Source of the DNA: an uncultured Anaeromusa sp.
GTDB taxonomy: Bacteria > Bacillota > Negativicutes > Anaeromusales > Anaeromusaceae
Direction of reading: 5' to 3'
Assembly: GCF_963668665.1 (NCBI RefSeq)
Contig: NZ_OY764902.1
Location: 1,491,501-1,555,500 of the forward strand
Length of the DNA: 64,000 bases
In this document: piece after piece, positions 31,499 through 39,530 of the stretch
Layout: the number at the start of each line of letters is the position of its first letter
How positions within the stretch are numbered: position 1 is the first letter of the stretch
Notes under the pieces: model-generated
Told to the model about the DNA's origin: nothing
Seen by the model: only the letters and a program-made list of their open reading frames with translations
The model's database searches: none
Made by a program: the position numbers and the translations under genes

Positions 31499-33987
31499 CA
31501 ATACGGTCAAAGCTGCGAGTGGTTTTTTTATTGTTTGGTTTTTTACCTCTGAGCGTTATGGCGGCGGTTGCCTCACAAAGCGGACTAGGGACTAGCAGAG
31601 AGTTCTATAATACGATTGCGGCGGCCTTGACGGCGACTTGTTTAGCGGGCTTACTAGAACCGGGGGTTATAGGCCGATGGTTGTTTTCTAAACAGATTTC
31701 GCAGATGCAAGCGTTTTGCCGAGCTGTAAAAGAGGGGCAATATGATTCGTCTTTGGCGGTTCCCAACGAAATGGGCAGCGGTCAGGGAGAAAATGAACTG
31801 GTATCCTTGATGCGGGATATGAATTGGATGATGCATCGGATTAAGACGAATTCAGCAGAACTCCAAAAAGCAATAGCTCGTTTAACGCTTTCTAAAAAAG
31901 AAATTCAGTTGCAAAAAGTGGCTTTAGAAGAAGTGAACGAGGCGCAACAGGCCATGCAGCGGCAATTGCAGGAGAAAACAGATGCGCTGACGGATGCCGT
32001 CTCGAAGATTCGAGGGCTTCTCGATAATGCTGGGCAAGGTTTTTTGTCAATTGGCGAGGATTTGAAGGTTGAGGGAGAGTACAGTGCGGAATGTGTCTTG
32101 ATTTTTAGTCAAGAAATTGAACAGCAGTGGCTTCCCGGGCTGTTATATCCCCAAGATCAAGGACAACAGGCTTTCTTAGAGGCGTTGTTTAAAAAATTAT
32201 TTTCAGAAGCGGATGCGTATCAGCAAGAAGCGTATTTTTCATTGCTGCCTGAAGAGATTATGGTTGATGAAAGTTTGATTCATCTTTCGTATAAATGGCT
32301 TCCGCGTTTAGATGAAGCGAACCGTCAAGAGATGCTAGTTATTCTTACCGATGTTTCCGCGCAAAAAAATATGGAAAAGAAAATGCAAGCGGAGCGCGAT
32401 GTTTTGTCTATGGTGGTAAAAGCGGCGACACATCGCCAAGAGTTTCACAAGTTGATGTCGGAATACGAGGTTTTTTGCACCCGAGAGTTGCAAACGGCGC
32501 TTACGGCGCCGGAAGCGGCTTGCAAGAAAATCAACGCTATTTTTCGTTCTATACATACGTGGAAGGGCGCTTTCGGACAAATGGGAATGCTGCGGATGAT
32601 GGCGAAGCTTCATGACATGGAAGAAGATCTGGCCCGTTTGCGCGAATGCGGCGACGCAGTGACAGAGGAAGACCTAGGAGCATGTTTTACAAGGTATACT
32701 TCGGATTGTATGCTTTCCTGGCTTCAAGAGGAAGCGGGGCAGCTGCAAGCAATTTTGGGGACGGAATTTTTTCGGGAAGAAGAGATGATCCTTATTGAAA
32801 ATGAAAAGCTGCTGAATTTAGAGGATAAAATAAAAAGAAAATTGTCTCCTTGCAAAGCGAAAGAGCTTGTTTGCGAATTGCGAAAGCTCCGCCATCGTTC
32901 CTTGGCGGAAATGTTGTCTGTTTATCCTGAATACTTGCGTGAGCTGGCGATGAGACAAGGAAAAGAACTAACGGAAATGTCGATTGAGGGGGATGTCTTT
33001 ATTGATCCTGAGAGGCATCGGCCTTTCATAAAGTCGTTGGTTCATGTGTTTCGCAATGCCGTTGCCCATGGATTGGAAACGCCGGAGGAACGCCTGCTAC
33101 AAGAGAAGCCTCTTGGCGGGCGAATTTATTGCCAAATCGAGGAGCAAAACAATAGGGTTCTTTTGCGAATTGGCGACGACGGCAGAGGTATGGATACAAC
33201 GCTCCTTAAGAAGAGAGCTGTTGCCCAGAGGCTGTGTACGCAAAGCGAAGCAGAGTTGTTGAGCGAAGAGGAAGCGTTGCTTTTGATCTTTGCAGACGGT
33301 TTTTCAAGTGCGGAGCTGCCGGATGCGCTTTCCGGGAGAGGCGTAGGCTTAAGCGCTGTGAAAAAAGAAGTGGAATCATTAGACGGGCGGATTCAAGTGC
33401 TCACACAGAGCGGCGGAGGAAGTGAATTTTTATTTTCTTTTCCGTTGCAGACGGAGGATATTCAAGAACTGTCGTTGACGTCGCCTTGGAGTGAACGCGT
33501 AGTTGAGAAGGCGGCGCAGTTGCTGAAGGAAGAATATCAGCTTGAGGTGAAGCAGCGGATCCGGAAGGGGCAAATTGCAGAAGGAGACCTGCCTTTACGT
33601 GAGATTTCAGCTTTTATGGAAATGACGGGCGCTTTTTCAGGACGCGTTGTGTTTAGTGCGGATGCGAAAGCGGCGGTGTATTTAGCGGAAACGGCCTCGC
33701 GGCGGGCGGCGTATGAGGAGGCGGAAAGCAGTTGGACGGATAGTGTGCTAGGGGAGTTTTTAAATCACGCGGTAGGCGGTGCCGTAAGAGAATGGCGCGA
33801 ATTAGAGGAAGAACTCGAGCTGGGCGCACCCGCGGTTATTCGCGCGCAGAATGCAGCGGTTCGTTATTTGGATGCGGATATTTTTTCATGGGAACTCCAC
33901 ACGGAGGCAGGAATGGTTCAATTGCACATGGTTTTTTTTAGAGGAAAGGAAGGCGAAGCAGATGGCGCGTGTGCTGGTTGTAGATGA
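31495..33987 (+). CDS. Membrane-bound CheA-like histidine kinase with Hpt and C-terminal CheX-like domain
   Basis: 830 aa, GTG start overlapping the STAS gene. Two TM segments at about residues 9-25 and 38-60, a HAMP-like/coiled-coil stretch (85-165), a PAS-like region (170-290), and an Hpt domain with the phospho-His in SIHTWKGAFGQMGM (about 350-365). The ATPase domain has N-box HVFRNAVAHGLETPEER, GDDGRGMD and SGRGVGLSAVKKEVESLDG. The last about 170 residues (ISAFMEMTGAFSGRVVFSADA) look like CheX/CheC phosphatases instead of the CheW-like end of CheA. Kinase plus phosphatase in one chain would both load and drain the response regulator that follows. Confidence 0.8.
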   Translation: MTIRSKLRVVFLLFGFLPLSVMAAVASQSGLGTSREFYNTIAAALTATCLAGLLEPGVIGRWLFSKQISQMQAFCRAVKEGQYDSSLAVPNEMGSGQGENELVSLMRDMNWMMHRIKTNSAELQKAIARLTLSKKEIQLQKVALEEVNEAQQAMQRQLQEKTDALTDAVSKIRGLLDNAGQGFLSIGEDLKVEGEYSAECVLIFSQEIEQQWLPGLLYPQDQGQQAFLEALFKKLFSEADAYQQEAYFSLLPEEIMVDESLIHLSYKWLPRLDEANRQEMLVILTDVSAQKNMEKKMQAERDVLSMVVKAATHRQEFHKLMSEYEVFCTRELQTALTAPEAACKKINAIFRSIHTWKGAFGQMGMLRMMAKLHDMEEDLARLRECGDAVTEEDLGACFTRYTSDCMLSWLQEEAGQLQAILGTEFFREEEMILIENEKLLNLEDKIKRKLSPCKAKELVCELRKLRHRSLAEMLSVYPEYLRELAMRQGKELTEMSIEGDVFIDPERHRPFIKSLVHVFRNAVAHGLETPEERLLQEKPLGGRIYCQIEEQNNRVLLRIGDDGRGMDTTLLKKRAVAQRLCTQSEAELLSEEEALLLIFADGFSSAELPDALSGRGVGLSAVKKEVESLDGRIQVLTQSGGGSEFLFSFPLQTEDIQELSLTSPWSERVVEKAAQLLKEEYQLEVKQRIRKGQIAEGDLPLREISAFMEMTGAFSGRVVFSADAKAAVYLAETASRRAAYEEAESSWTDSVLGEFLNHAVGGAVREWRELEEELELGAPAVIRAQNAAVRYLDADIFSWELHTEAGMVQLHMVFFRGKEGEADGACAGCR

Positions 33988-34720
33988 TGCATTAATGATG
34001 CGAAAAACCATCGGGAATTTTTTGCAGCGAGGCGGGCACGAGGTGGCGGCCGAAGGAGCTGACGGCTTGCAAGCGGTTGCTTTGTACAAAAAACACCACC
34101 CGGAGGTAACGACATTGGATATTACCATGCCTGAAAGCGATGGCATTGAGGCGCTAACGCAGATCATGGCGTATGATTCAACGGCTAAAGTAATTATGGT
34201 TAGCTCGCTAGGACAAAAGCACAAGGTATTTGAAGCGTTGCAAAAGGGGGCGCGGTCGTATTTGCTAAAGCCCTTTACAGAGGATAAGTTATTGGCGACG
34301 CTGAAAGATGTCTTGCAGATGTCGACGGAAGCAGGCGGGGTTTGTTGTGCTGGGGCGCGCCCTTCGAAATTTCCGGAGGCGGGAGCTTCGGAAGCGGCCT
34401 CGTTTTCCATAAAACAGGAATCAGAGAGCGTTTTAGTTACGGCGTTTGCTGAATTTTCTCCTGGAGATTTTTGTGACTTAGCGAAAGAACTGGAAACTCT
34501 ATTACAGGAAAAACAAAAGCAGTTTGTTTTTCAGTATACCCAGGGAAATGCTTTGCAGAGTAAGACGGTTTCTGGATTTTTGCAACTTATGGAACAAGTC
34601 GTCAGACAGGGTGCAGCGTTGCGGGTAGAGTGCTTTGTGCAAGATTATACTCGTTATTTTCGAAGCGCTGCCGCGTTGCAAAGCGTAGACTGGGGATTAG
34701 TGAAAAAAAAAGCAGTGTAA
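33962..34720 (+). CDS. CheY-like response regulator with C-terminal extension
   Basis: 252 aa from ATG 33962, which overlaps the kinase gene's end; an AGGAAGGCG site lies inside that gene. Receiver domain at residues 1-120: VLVVDDALMMRKTI (acidic pair), TTLDITMPESDG (phospho-Asp), IMVSSLGQKHKV (Thr/Ser switch) and LLKPFTEDKL (Lys). The rest (about 150-252) is not a DNA-binding domain. Its alternating strand/helix pattern (VLVTAFAEFS..., FVFQYTQGNALQSKTVSGFLQLME) resembles a STAS-like fold, but I am not sure. Output is probably protein-protein. Confidence 0.85.
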   Translation: MARVLVVDDALMMRKTIGNFLQRGGHEVAAEGADGLQAVALYKKHHPEVTTLDITMPESDGIEALTQIMAYDSTAKVIMVSSLGQKHKVFEALQKGARSYLLKPFTEDKLLATLKDVLQMSTEAGGVCCAGARPSKFPEAGASEAASFSIKQESESVLVTAFAEFSPGDFCDLAKELETLLQEKQKQFVFQYTQGNALQSKTVSGFLQLMEQVVRQGAALRVECFVQDYTRYFRSAAALQSVDWGLVKKKAV

Positions 34721-34758
34721 TAGCGGGAAAAACGAACTATATGGAAAGAAGGGCATTG

Positions 34759-34887
34759 ATGAAAGAAGAGTTGACGAGTGAATTGTTTTCTTTTTTTGAC
34801 GGCTTTACGTCTTTGGAAAACGCGGTTATAAAATCCAGCGATCTGACTGTAGCCGAGGCGCATGCCATCAAAGCCTTATCGGTGTAA
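34759..34887 (+). pseudogene. Truncated MarR-family regulator
   Basis: 42 codons: MKEELTSELFSFFDGFTSLENAVIKSSDLTVAEAHAIKALSV then TAA. This is the N-terminal dimerisation helix and first HTH helix start of MarR-type regulators. The wing and recognition helix are absent. A one-base shift at the stop gives IGHEGSTIL, again MarR-like, before degenerating, so a frameshift and then a deletion seem likely. The rest to 35000 holds nothing else. Confidence 0.55.
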
Positions 34888-35000
34888 TTGGACATGAAGG
34901 AAGTACGATACTCGTGATTCTTAATGGGTTGCGTATATTACGCTAAGAGGTTAGTCAATTAATGTTAGTAATTTACTGAATACATGCGCTTTTCTTGACC

Positions 35001-35029
35001 TTGACAAAACAATATGGTACGGTAGCTAT
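35001..35029 (+). promoter_or_regulatory. Likely promoter before the third GEMM riboswitch
   Basis: TTGACA at 35001-35006 and TAGCTA at 35023-35028, 16 nt apart, placing transcription start just upstream of the aptamer. Confidence 0.5.
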
Positions 35030-35039
35030 GTCAACTATA

Positions 35040-35203
35040 TACTGCTGGGCAAACTTGTTGAAAGACAAGGACGCAAAGCCATGGGTCTAAGGATGATTTC
35101 ATCTATGATTGCCAGGTTGCTGCTATGTATTAATAAACTGTCAAAGTGAAATAGGCAGTTTTGGAAAGCCACCAAAGCGGCAACGCTTTGGTGGCTTTTT
35201 GTC
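35040..35203 (+). promoter_or_regulatory. GEMM-I cyclic-di-GMP riboswitch with terminator
   Basis: Aptamer about 35040-35125: TGCTGGGCAAACTTGT, GACAAGGACGCAAAGCCATGGGTCTAAGG and CTATGATTGCCAGGTTGC. A perfect 15-bp terminator follows: AAAGCCACCAAAGCG (35165-35179), GCAA loop, CGCTTTGGTGGCTTT (35184-35198), T-run. The base before GCAAAC is G, as in c-di-GMP binders. Confidence 0.92.
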
Positions 35204-35248
35204 TTTTGTGCGGAAGAAGCGATGTCCGGGAAGAAAGAAGGCGTGCTC

Positions 35249-37282
35249 ATGAAAATCGGTAGTATCCGTACTCGATTGTTGCTTGTATTGTTGCCTTTAG
35301 TTTTTATTATGCTTTGTGTTCTGTCTGGAGTCAGCTACTATTTTTCTCGGCAAGCATTGGAAACAAGTGTTGCTGATACGGCAAAAGCGGTGGGGATGGA
35401 CTACGGAAATCGCATTCGTGCCGATGTGGAGCTGATGGTATCGCAGCTTAATGATCTGGCAAGTATTGATTTTGTGCGAGACGGTTCCGATCAAGAGCGT
35501 ATTATGGCAGCATTGCTGGATGCTAAAAAGCGTCTTGGCGTATTTGACGTTATGGCCTATATTACGCCTGCTGGAAATGGTATTACTACTATGGGAACGA
35601 AAGCAGTCTATGCTGAGCGGCCTTATTTTAAACAGGTGATGGCGACCAAACGGGTTGTAATTACCGAGCCTACTATTGCTAAAACAACAGGGAAGCTGGT
35701 CGTGATTTTAGCAGTTCCGGTAATAAACAACGGGCAAGTGACAGGCATCGTTATCGCCAATGTCCCCTTGGATCGGTTGACGGAAATGATGAAAGAGTTG
35801 AAATACCTTGATTCTGGGTATGGGCAACTGACTCATTCTACGGGTATGCTTATTGCGCATCCTAAGTATCCGGACTTAGCGGGCAAACTGAATTTGCAGG
35901 AAAAGAAAGTAGTCCCGGAGTTGAAGCTGCCTATTAGCGAGTTGGATGACAGGCTGGTGTCTTTGTTTAAAAAAGCGGCGGAAACCGAAGGACAGTCGCA
36001 AGGTTATTATCGCTTTACAGACGACGTGGAGCGGGTTGCGGTCTGCACGCCCATTCAACTGCCGGGAGGACAGCGTTGGGTGGTTACGGTAGCGGCGCCG
36101 GTCAGCGAAGCGACTAAAGCGGTAGGTTCGCTTGCCGGAACGATGCTGGCGGTTTCTCTCTTCTGCTTGGCGTTGGCAGTCTTGTCAGTCTGGTATATTT
36201 CACATCTTTTTGCGAAGCCTATTGCGGCGATTCGAGATGAATGCCTGCTTTTAGCGCAAGGAGATCTACGAGAACGGGAAGCCAAAGTTAAGTCGGAAGA
36301 TGAAATTGGGCAGTTGGCAGAGGGATTCCGGAAGATGCGCAAACAACTGCACGATTTGGTGACAAAGGTGCATATGCAATCGGCGCAATTGGCAGCTTCT
36401 AGTGAAGAACTGACAGCTGCTTCCGGGCAGGCGGCCCAGGCGGCTAACCAAGTGGCCACATCTATTAGCGATGTGGCCACGGGGAATACGGCGCAAATGA
36501 AGGCTGCTAAAGAAACGACCGAAGTAGTAGAAACTCTTTCCGGCAGTATAGAAGAGATTTCTGGTAATGCCAATGAAGTTGCAGAACAGTCCGTGCAAGC
36601 AGCTGCGAAAGCAAGAAATGGCGAACAGCAAGTTGTTAATGCTGTAAATCAAATGAATCAAATTGAAGCGACCGTGAGTCGTTCTGCCAAAGTGGTAACC
36701 AAACTAGGGGAGCGCTCTAAAGAAATTGGCCAAATCGTCGATACGATTTCCGGCATTGCCGGACAGACTAATTTGCTGGCCCTGAACGCAGCTATTGAAG
36801 CGGCGCGTGCCGGAGAGCAAGGACGCGGTTTTGCCGTAGTGGCGGACGAAGTACGCAAACTGGCGGAACAATCCCAAGAAGCGGCCAAACAAATTGCCTC
36901 GCTGCTTGGCGAAATTCAAGGCGATACGGAACAAGCCGTATTGGCTATGAATGATGGAACGAGAGAAGTTCAAAAAGGCGCGGGCGTAGTGAATGAGGCG
37001 GGCGTGGCCTTTAAAGAAATTATGAACGTGGTTTCTCGTGTATCAGAGCAAATGAAAGATATATCGTATAGCATTCAACAGATGGCGGGAGGAAGTCGAA
37101 AAATCGTTAACTCCTTTGAAACCATTGACAAGTTAAGCCAGCAGACGGCCGGAGAAACACAGACGGTATCGGCTGCGACGGAAGAGCAATTGGCCTCAAT
37201 GGAAGAGATTGCAAGTTCCAGTCAAGCCCTTAGCCAGCTGGCGCAGGACTTGCAAAACGCGGTATCTCAGTTCCGGGTTTAA
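35249..37282 (+). CDS. Methyl-accepting chemotaxis protein with double Cache sensor
   Basis: 677 aa from ATG 35249 (an in-frame ATG at 35222 is the alternative). TM1 at about residues 10-30; a large dCache_1-type sensor (35-300) with FDVMAYITPAGNGITTMGTKAVYAERPYFKQVM and LAVPVINNGQVTGIVIANVPLDRL, the typical membrane-distal module that often binds amino acids. TM2 about 302-325, HAMP, signalling tip [20 protein letters not shown]. It carries its own GEMM riboswitch and terminator upstream. Confidence 0.95.
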   Translation: MKIGSIRTRLLLVLLPLVFIMLCVLSGVSYYFSRQALETSVADTAKAVGMDYGNRIRADVELMVSQLNDLASIDFVRDGSDQERIMAALLDAKKRLGVFDVMAYITPAGNGITTMGTKAVYAERPYFKQVMATKRVVITEPTIAKTTGKLVVILAVPVINNGQVTGIVIANVPLDRLTEMMKELKYLDSGYGQLTHSTGMLIAHPKYPDLAGKLNLQEKKVVPELKLPISELDDRLVSLFKKAAETEGQSQGYYRFTDDVERVAVCTPIQLPGGQRWVVTVAAPVSEATKAVGSLAGTMLAVSLFCLALAVLSVWYISHLFAKPIAAIRDECLLLAQGDLREREAKVKSEDEIGQLAEGFRKMRKQLHDLVTKVHMQSAQLAASSEELTAASGQAAQAANQVATSISDVATGNTAQMKAAKETTEVVETLSGSIEEISGNANEVAEQSVQAAAKARNGEQQVVNAVNQMNQIEATVSRSAKVVTKLGERSKEIGQIVDTISGIAGQTNLLALNAAIEAARAGEQGRGFAVVADEVRKLAEQSQEAAKQIASLLGEIQGDTEQAVLAMNDGTREVQKGAGVVNEAGVAFKEIMNVVSRVSEQMKDISYSIQQMAGGSRKIVNSFETIDKLSQQTAGETQTVSAATEEQLASMEEIASSSQALSQLAQDLQNAVSQFRV

Positions 37283-37313
37283 AGAGTATAAAAAAGAAAG
37301 CTGAGTAGCGCAA

Positions 37314-37354
37314 AAAAAGCGCCGCGGCTCCCGAAGAGGAGCGCGGCGCTTTTT
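37314..37354. terminator. Bidirectional terminator
   Basis: AAAAAGCGCCGCG (37314-37326) pairs with CGCGGCGCTTTTT (37342-37354), between the convergent chemoreceptor and minus-strand hypothetical gene. Confidence 0.85.
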
Positions 37355-37369
37355 CATTACGTAGTAGTG

Positions 37370-37948
37370 CTATTGCAATAAAGCATCAATGTCTTTTTTC
37401 GCTTTAGTTAAAAAAGAGGCTTTGGCTAGAGTAACCGCTTCTTTTTCTTCTTCCAACTGGATTTGACGAAGTTTAGCCTGCTGGAATGCCGCTGCATAGT
37501 TTGCTAACGATTCGTAAGTTGCTGTAGTAGAATTAACTTGTTTGCCCAGATTGCCTAAGGAATGAGTGGTTTGAGAAGATGTTAAGCAATCTTTTAGATA
37601 CAGAGCCTGGGCGGCGCTGTATTCGTGCAAGCCGTTAAGCGCATCAACTAGAGCTTTTTTTATTTTTGCGGCACCGGACGTGGGCGGAATTGTTTCGGAT
37701 AATTGCGTTTCTAGTTCGCGGAGGGTGTTTTGAATGCGCTCGCATTCGGCGATTTGCCCTGGCAGAAGCTGTTCATCGTTATCGCCTAAGTCATAAATCG
37801 CTTCTAAATTTTCCTGTAGGGCGTTCATTGTCTGGTAGGTAGGTAAAATGGCAGCGCTATATTGTTTGGTTTGATAGTGCTGATAGCCCCAATAAAGGCC
37901 CAATAGTAAAAGAAGAAGTAAAATGAATGCATTCGGTCTGCGCCGCAT
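37370..37948 (-). CDS. Membrane-anchored helical protein of unknown function
   Basis: 192 aa. One N-terminal TM segment (FILLLLLLLGLYWGYQHY, about residues 8-25), then an almost entirely helical, polar extracytoplasmic part. Candidate coiled-coil regions are at 70-90 and 155-185 (RQIQLEEEKEAVTLAKASFL). No Cys and no catalytic motif visible. It follows the Cas2-like gene by 3 bp, so the two are probably cotranscribed. I do not recognise the family. Confidence 0.6.
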   Translation of the reverse strand: MRRRPNAFILLLLLLLGLYWGYQHYQTKQYSAAILPTYQTMNALQENLEAIYDLGDNDEQLLPGQIAECERIQNTLRELETQLSETIPPTSGAAKIKKALVDALNGLHEYSAAQALYLKDCLTSSQTTHSLGNLGKQVNSTTATYESLANYAAAFQQAKLRQIQLEEEKEAVTLAKASFLTKAKKDIDALLQ

Positions 37949-37951
37949 GGC

Positions 37952-38224
37952 TTAGGGCTCCATGCTTTGTTGATTTAGCCAATTGATGGCGGCTTGGTTG
38001 AAGTTTCCTTTGGTATTGCGGGTAACGCGGTCAATTAACAGATAATCGCTGTGCTGGATGTGCCGGGCAAGGGTCAAGTGAACGACTGAGGCGGATTTGT
38101 CGGTATTTAGCAGCCAAACAGAGCTCATCAGTTGGTGCGTGTCGCCGAGATTTTCAATGGCGTTAAAAAAATCGGGGTATTCTTGCTGTGGTTGGTTGAA
38201 ATCATAGGTGATTAAAAAAAGCAT
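37952..38224 (-). CDS. Cas2-like / SinR-family small protein, not linked to CRISPR
   Basis: 90 aa from ATG 38224, preceded by AAAGGAGGCTTGTATC; the frame to 38281 is upstream read-through. The opening MLFLITYDFNQPQQEYPDFF and the beta-alpha-beta pattern with SSVWLLNTDKSAS and SDYLLIDRVTRNTKG are those of the Cas2/VapD-like ferredoxin fold seen in stand-alone SinR-type proteins. No cas1, other cas genes or repeat array lie in the window. Function unknown. Confidence 0.6.
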   Translation of the reverse strand: MLFLITYDFNQPQQEYPDFFNAIENLGDTHQLMSSVWLLNTDKSASVVHLTLARHIQHSDYLLIDRVTRNTKGNFNQAAINWLNQQSMEP

Positions 38225-38419
38225 GATACAAGCCTCCTTTTTAGATGGGGTAGGTTGTAATTCAATTTTTTTATATTTCAATATCCAGGGAGAAAATCCT
38301 CTCTAAAATTCTGAAAAAATCATGCGTGCGTGCAGAAAATTAAACAGTGACAAACGAGTGGACAAGATGGCGGGAAGAAATGAATTGTATTCAACTAGAA
38401 AATATACTAAGGAGAGGGC

Positions 38420-38487
38420 TTGACATTGTGCGGTATCTTCGGTAGTATTTAAATTAATCGAACGATTGCGAATCTAATTCGCAAATG
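38420..38487 (+). promoter_or_regulatory. Promoter and operator of the IclR regulator gene
   Basis: TTGACA (38420-38425), 17-nt spacer, TAGTAT (38443-38448). Downstream lies a perfect inverted repeat TTGCGAAT-CTA-ATTCGCAA (38466-38484). The stretch CGAATCTAATTCGCAAATG (38469-38487) recurs with one change before the rhmD gene, pointing to a shared operator and autoregulation. Confidence 0.75.
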
Positions 38488-38506
38488 AGAATCGGAAGGG
38501 ATGCAT

Positions 38507-39289
38507 ATGCTGAAAATAAATAAGTCCGCATCGCGAACGATTGAGATTTTAAGCTTACTGGCGGCAAGCCCTAAAGCGCTTACGCAGCTTGAAATCAGCC
38601 AAGAACTGAGCATGCCGAAAAGCAGCACCTATGAACTGATTTATACGCTGCTGGAAATGGGCATGGTAGAGTTTGAAAACAAAGACTTGAAAACGTTTCG
38701 GTTAGGCTTGAAGGTTTTTGAGCTTGGGATGAGTGTTTTAGGGAAAATTGATTTCCATAAACTTTCCCGTCCATTTTTAGATGAATTGAGTTTGAAAACC
38801 GGCGAGACCGTATTTATGGCGGTCGAAGAGCAAGGCAGCATTGTTTACTTGGATCGTGTTGAACATAGTTCTTCTATTACTACATCCGCCGGGCTTGGGA
38901 CGAGAAGGCCGATGCATTGCACCGGCTTGGGGAAGGCACTCTTGGCGGCGTACCCCTTGGAGCGCACTCGGGAAATTTGGGACTTGTCTCCGCAAAAGCC
39001 TGCTTTTACCGCAACGACACTGGTTATCTTTGAAGATCTTATGGAAGATATAAAGCAGACGCGTCGCAGAGGGTTTGCTATCGATAACCGTGAGATGGAA
39101 GATGAAATCTTTTGTGTAGCGGCGCCTATTTTGGATCGTGCGGAAAAGCCTGTGGCGGCGATTAGCATTGCCTCTATTTATCTGAAAATGGATGAGCAGA
39201 AAATTGCTCTTTGGGGTAATTGGATTGCAGAGGCTGCTTTAGCCATTTCTAGGCGACTTGGCTTTTCTAGAAATCAGCTGTTTTTTTAG
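38507..39289 (+). CDS. IclR-family regulator of L-rhamnonate use
   Basis: 260 aa; ATG 38507 lies 6 nt after GGAAGGG, better than the ATG at 38501. N-terminal winged HTH (about residues 8-65: ASRTIEILSLLAAS..., LTQLEISQELSMPKSSTYELI) and a C-terminal effector domain with GTRRPMHCTGLGKALLAAYP and the late AISIASIYLKM. It stands immediately before the rhmD operon, as in the E. coli yfaX-yfaWVU arrangement, and shares operator sequence with it. Effector is probably L-rhamnonate or a downstream keto acid; inferred from context. Confidence 0.88.
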   Translation: MLKINKSASRTIEILSLLAASPKALTQLEISQELSMPKSSTYELIYTLLEMGMVEFENKDLKTFRLGLKVFELGMSVLGKIDFHKLSRPFLDELSLKTGETVFMAVEEQGSIVYLDRVEHSSSITTSAGLGTRRPMHCTGLGKALLAAYPLERTREIWDLSPQKPAFTATTLVIFEDLMEDIKQTRRRGFAIDNREMEDEIFCVAAPILDRAEKPVAAISIASIYLKMDEQKIALWGNWIAEAALAISRRLGFSRNQLFF

Positions 39290-39314
39290 TCGGAATAAGA
39301 AGCGCTTTAAGAAT

Positions 39315-39340
39315 AACCTGATCAATTCGTTGATCAGGTT
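39315..39340 (+). terminator. Intrinsic terminator after the IclR gene
   Basis: AACCTGATCAA (39315-39325), TTCG tetraloop, TTGATCAGGTT (39330-39340). No long T-run, but a compact, stable stem. Confidence 0.65.
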
Positions 39341-39354
39341 TGCTACAAAGAAAA

Positions 39355-39445
39355 ATGGCGAACTTGATTCGCATTTATGAATTGCAGCGAAAGCTGCAAA
39401 AAAACAGCAGACAATACCGAATCAAATTCGCAAATGCGAACTTGG
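39355..39445 (+). promoter_or_regulatory. Operator sites before the rhmD operon
   Basis: Two sites. Site A: GGCGAACTTGATTCGCAT (39357-39374), an inverted repeat GCGAA-N5-TTCGC. Site B: CGAATCAAATTCGCAAATG (39418-39436), 18 of 19 identical to the site in front of the IclR gene, continuing into TTCGCA-AA-TGCGAA. Paired sites of this kind suit a tetrameric IclR repressor or activator. Confidence 0.7.
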
Positions 39446-39530
39446 CGTGAGTATATTTCAGAAAAGGAGGAACGGAAAAGCGGCTTAAGGGAACTTATTA
39501 CCAAACAAGAATACGAGGAGGAATAAAGAC

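Noticed and set aside
37952..38224. CRISPR-linked Cas2
   Set aside because: No repeat array and no other cas genes were seen anywhere in the window.
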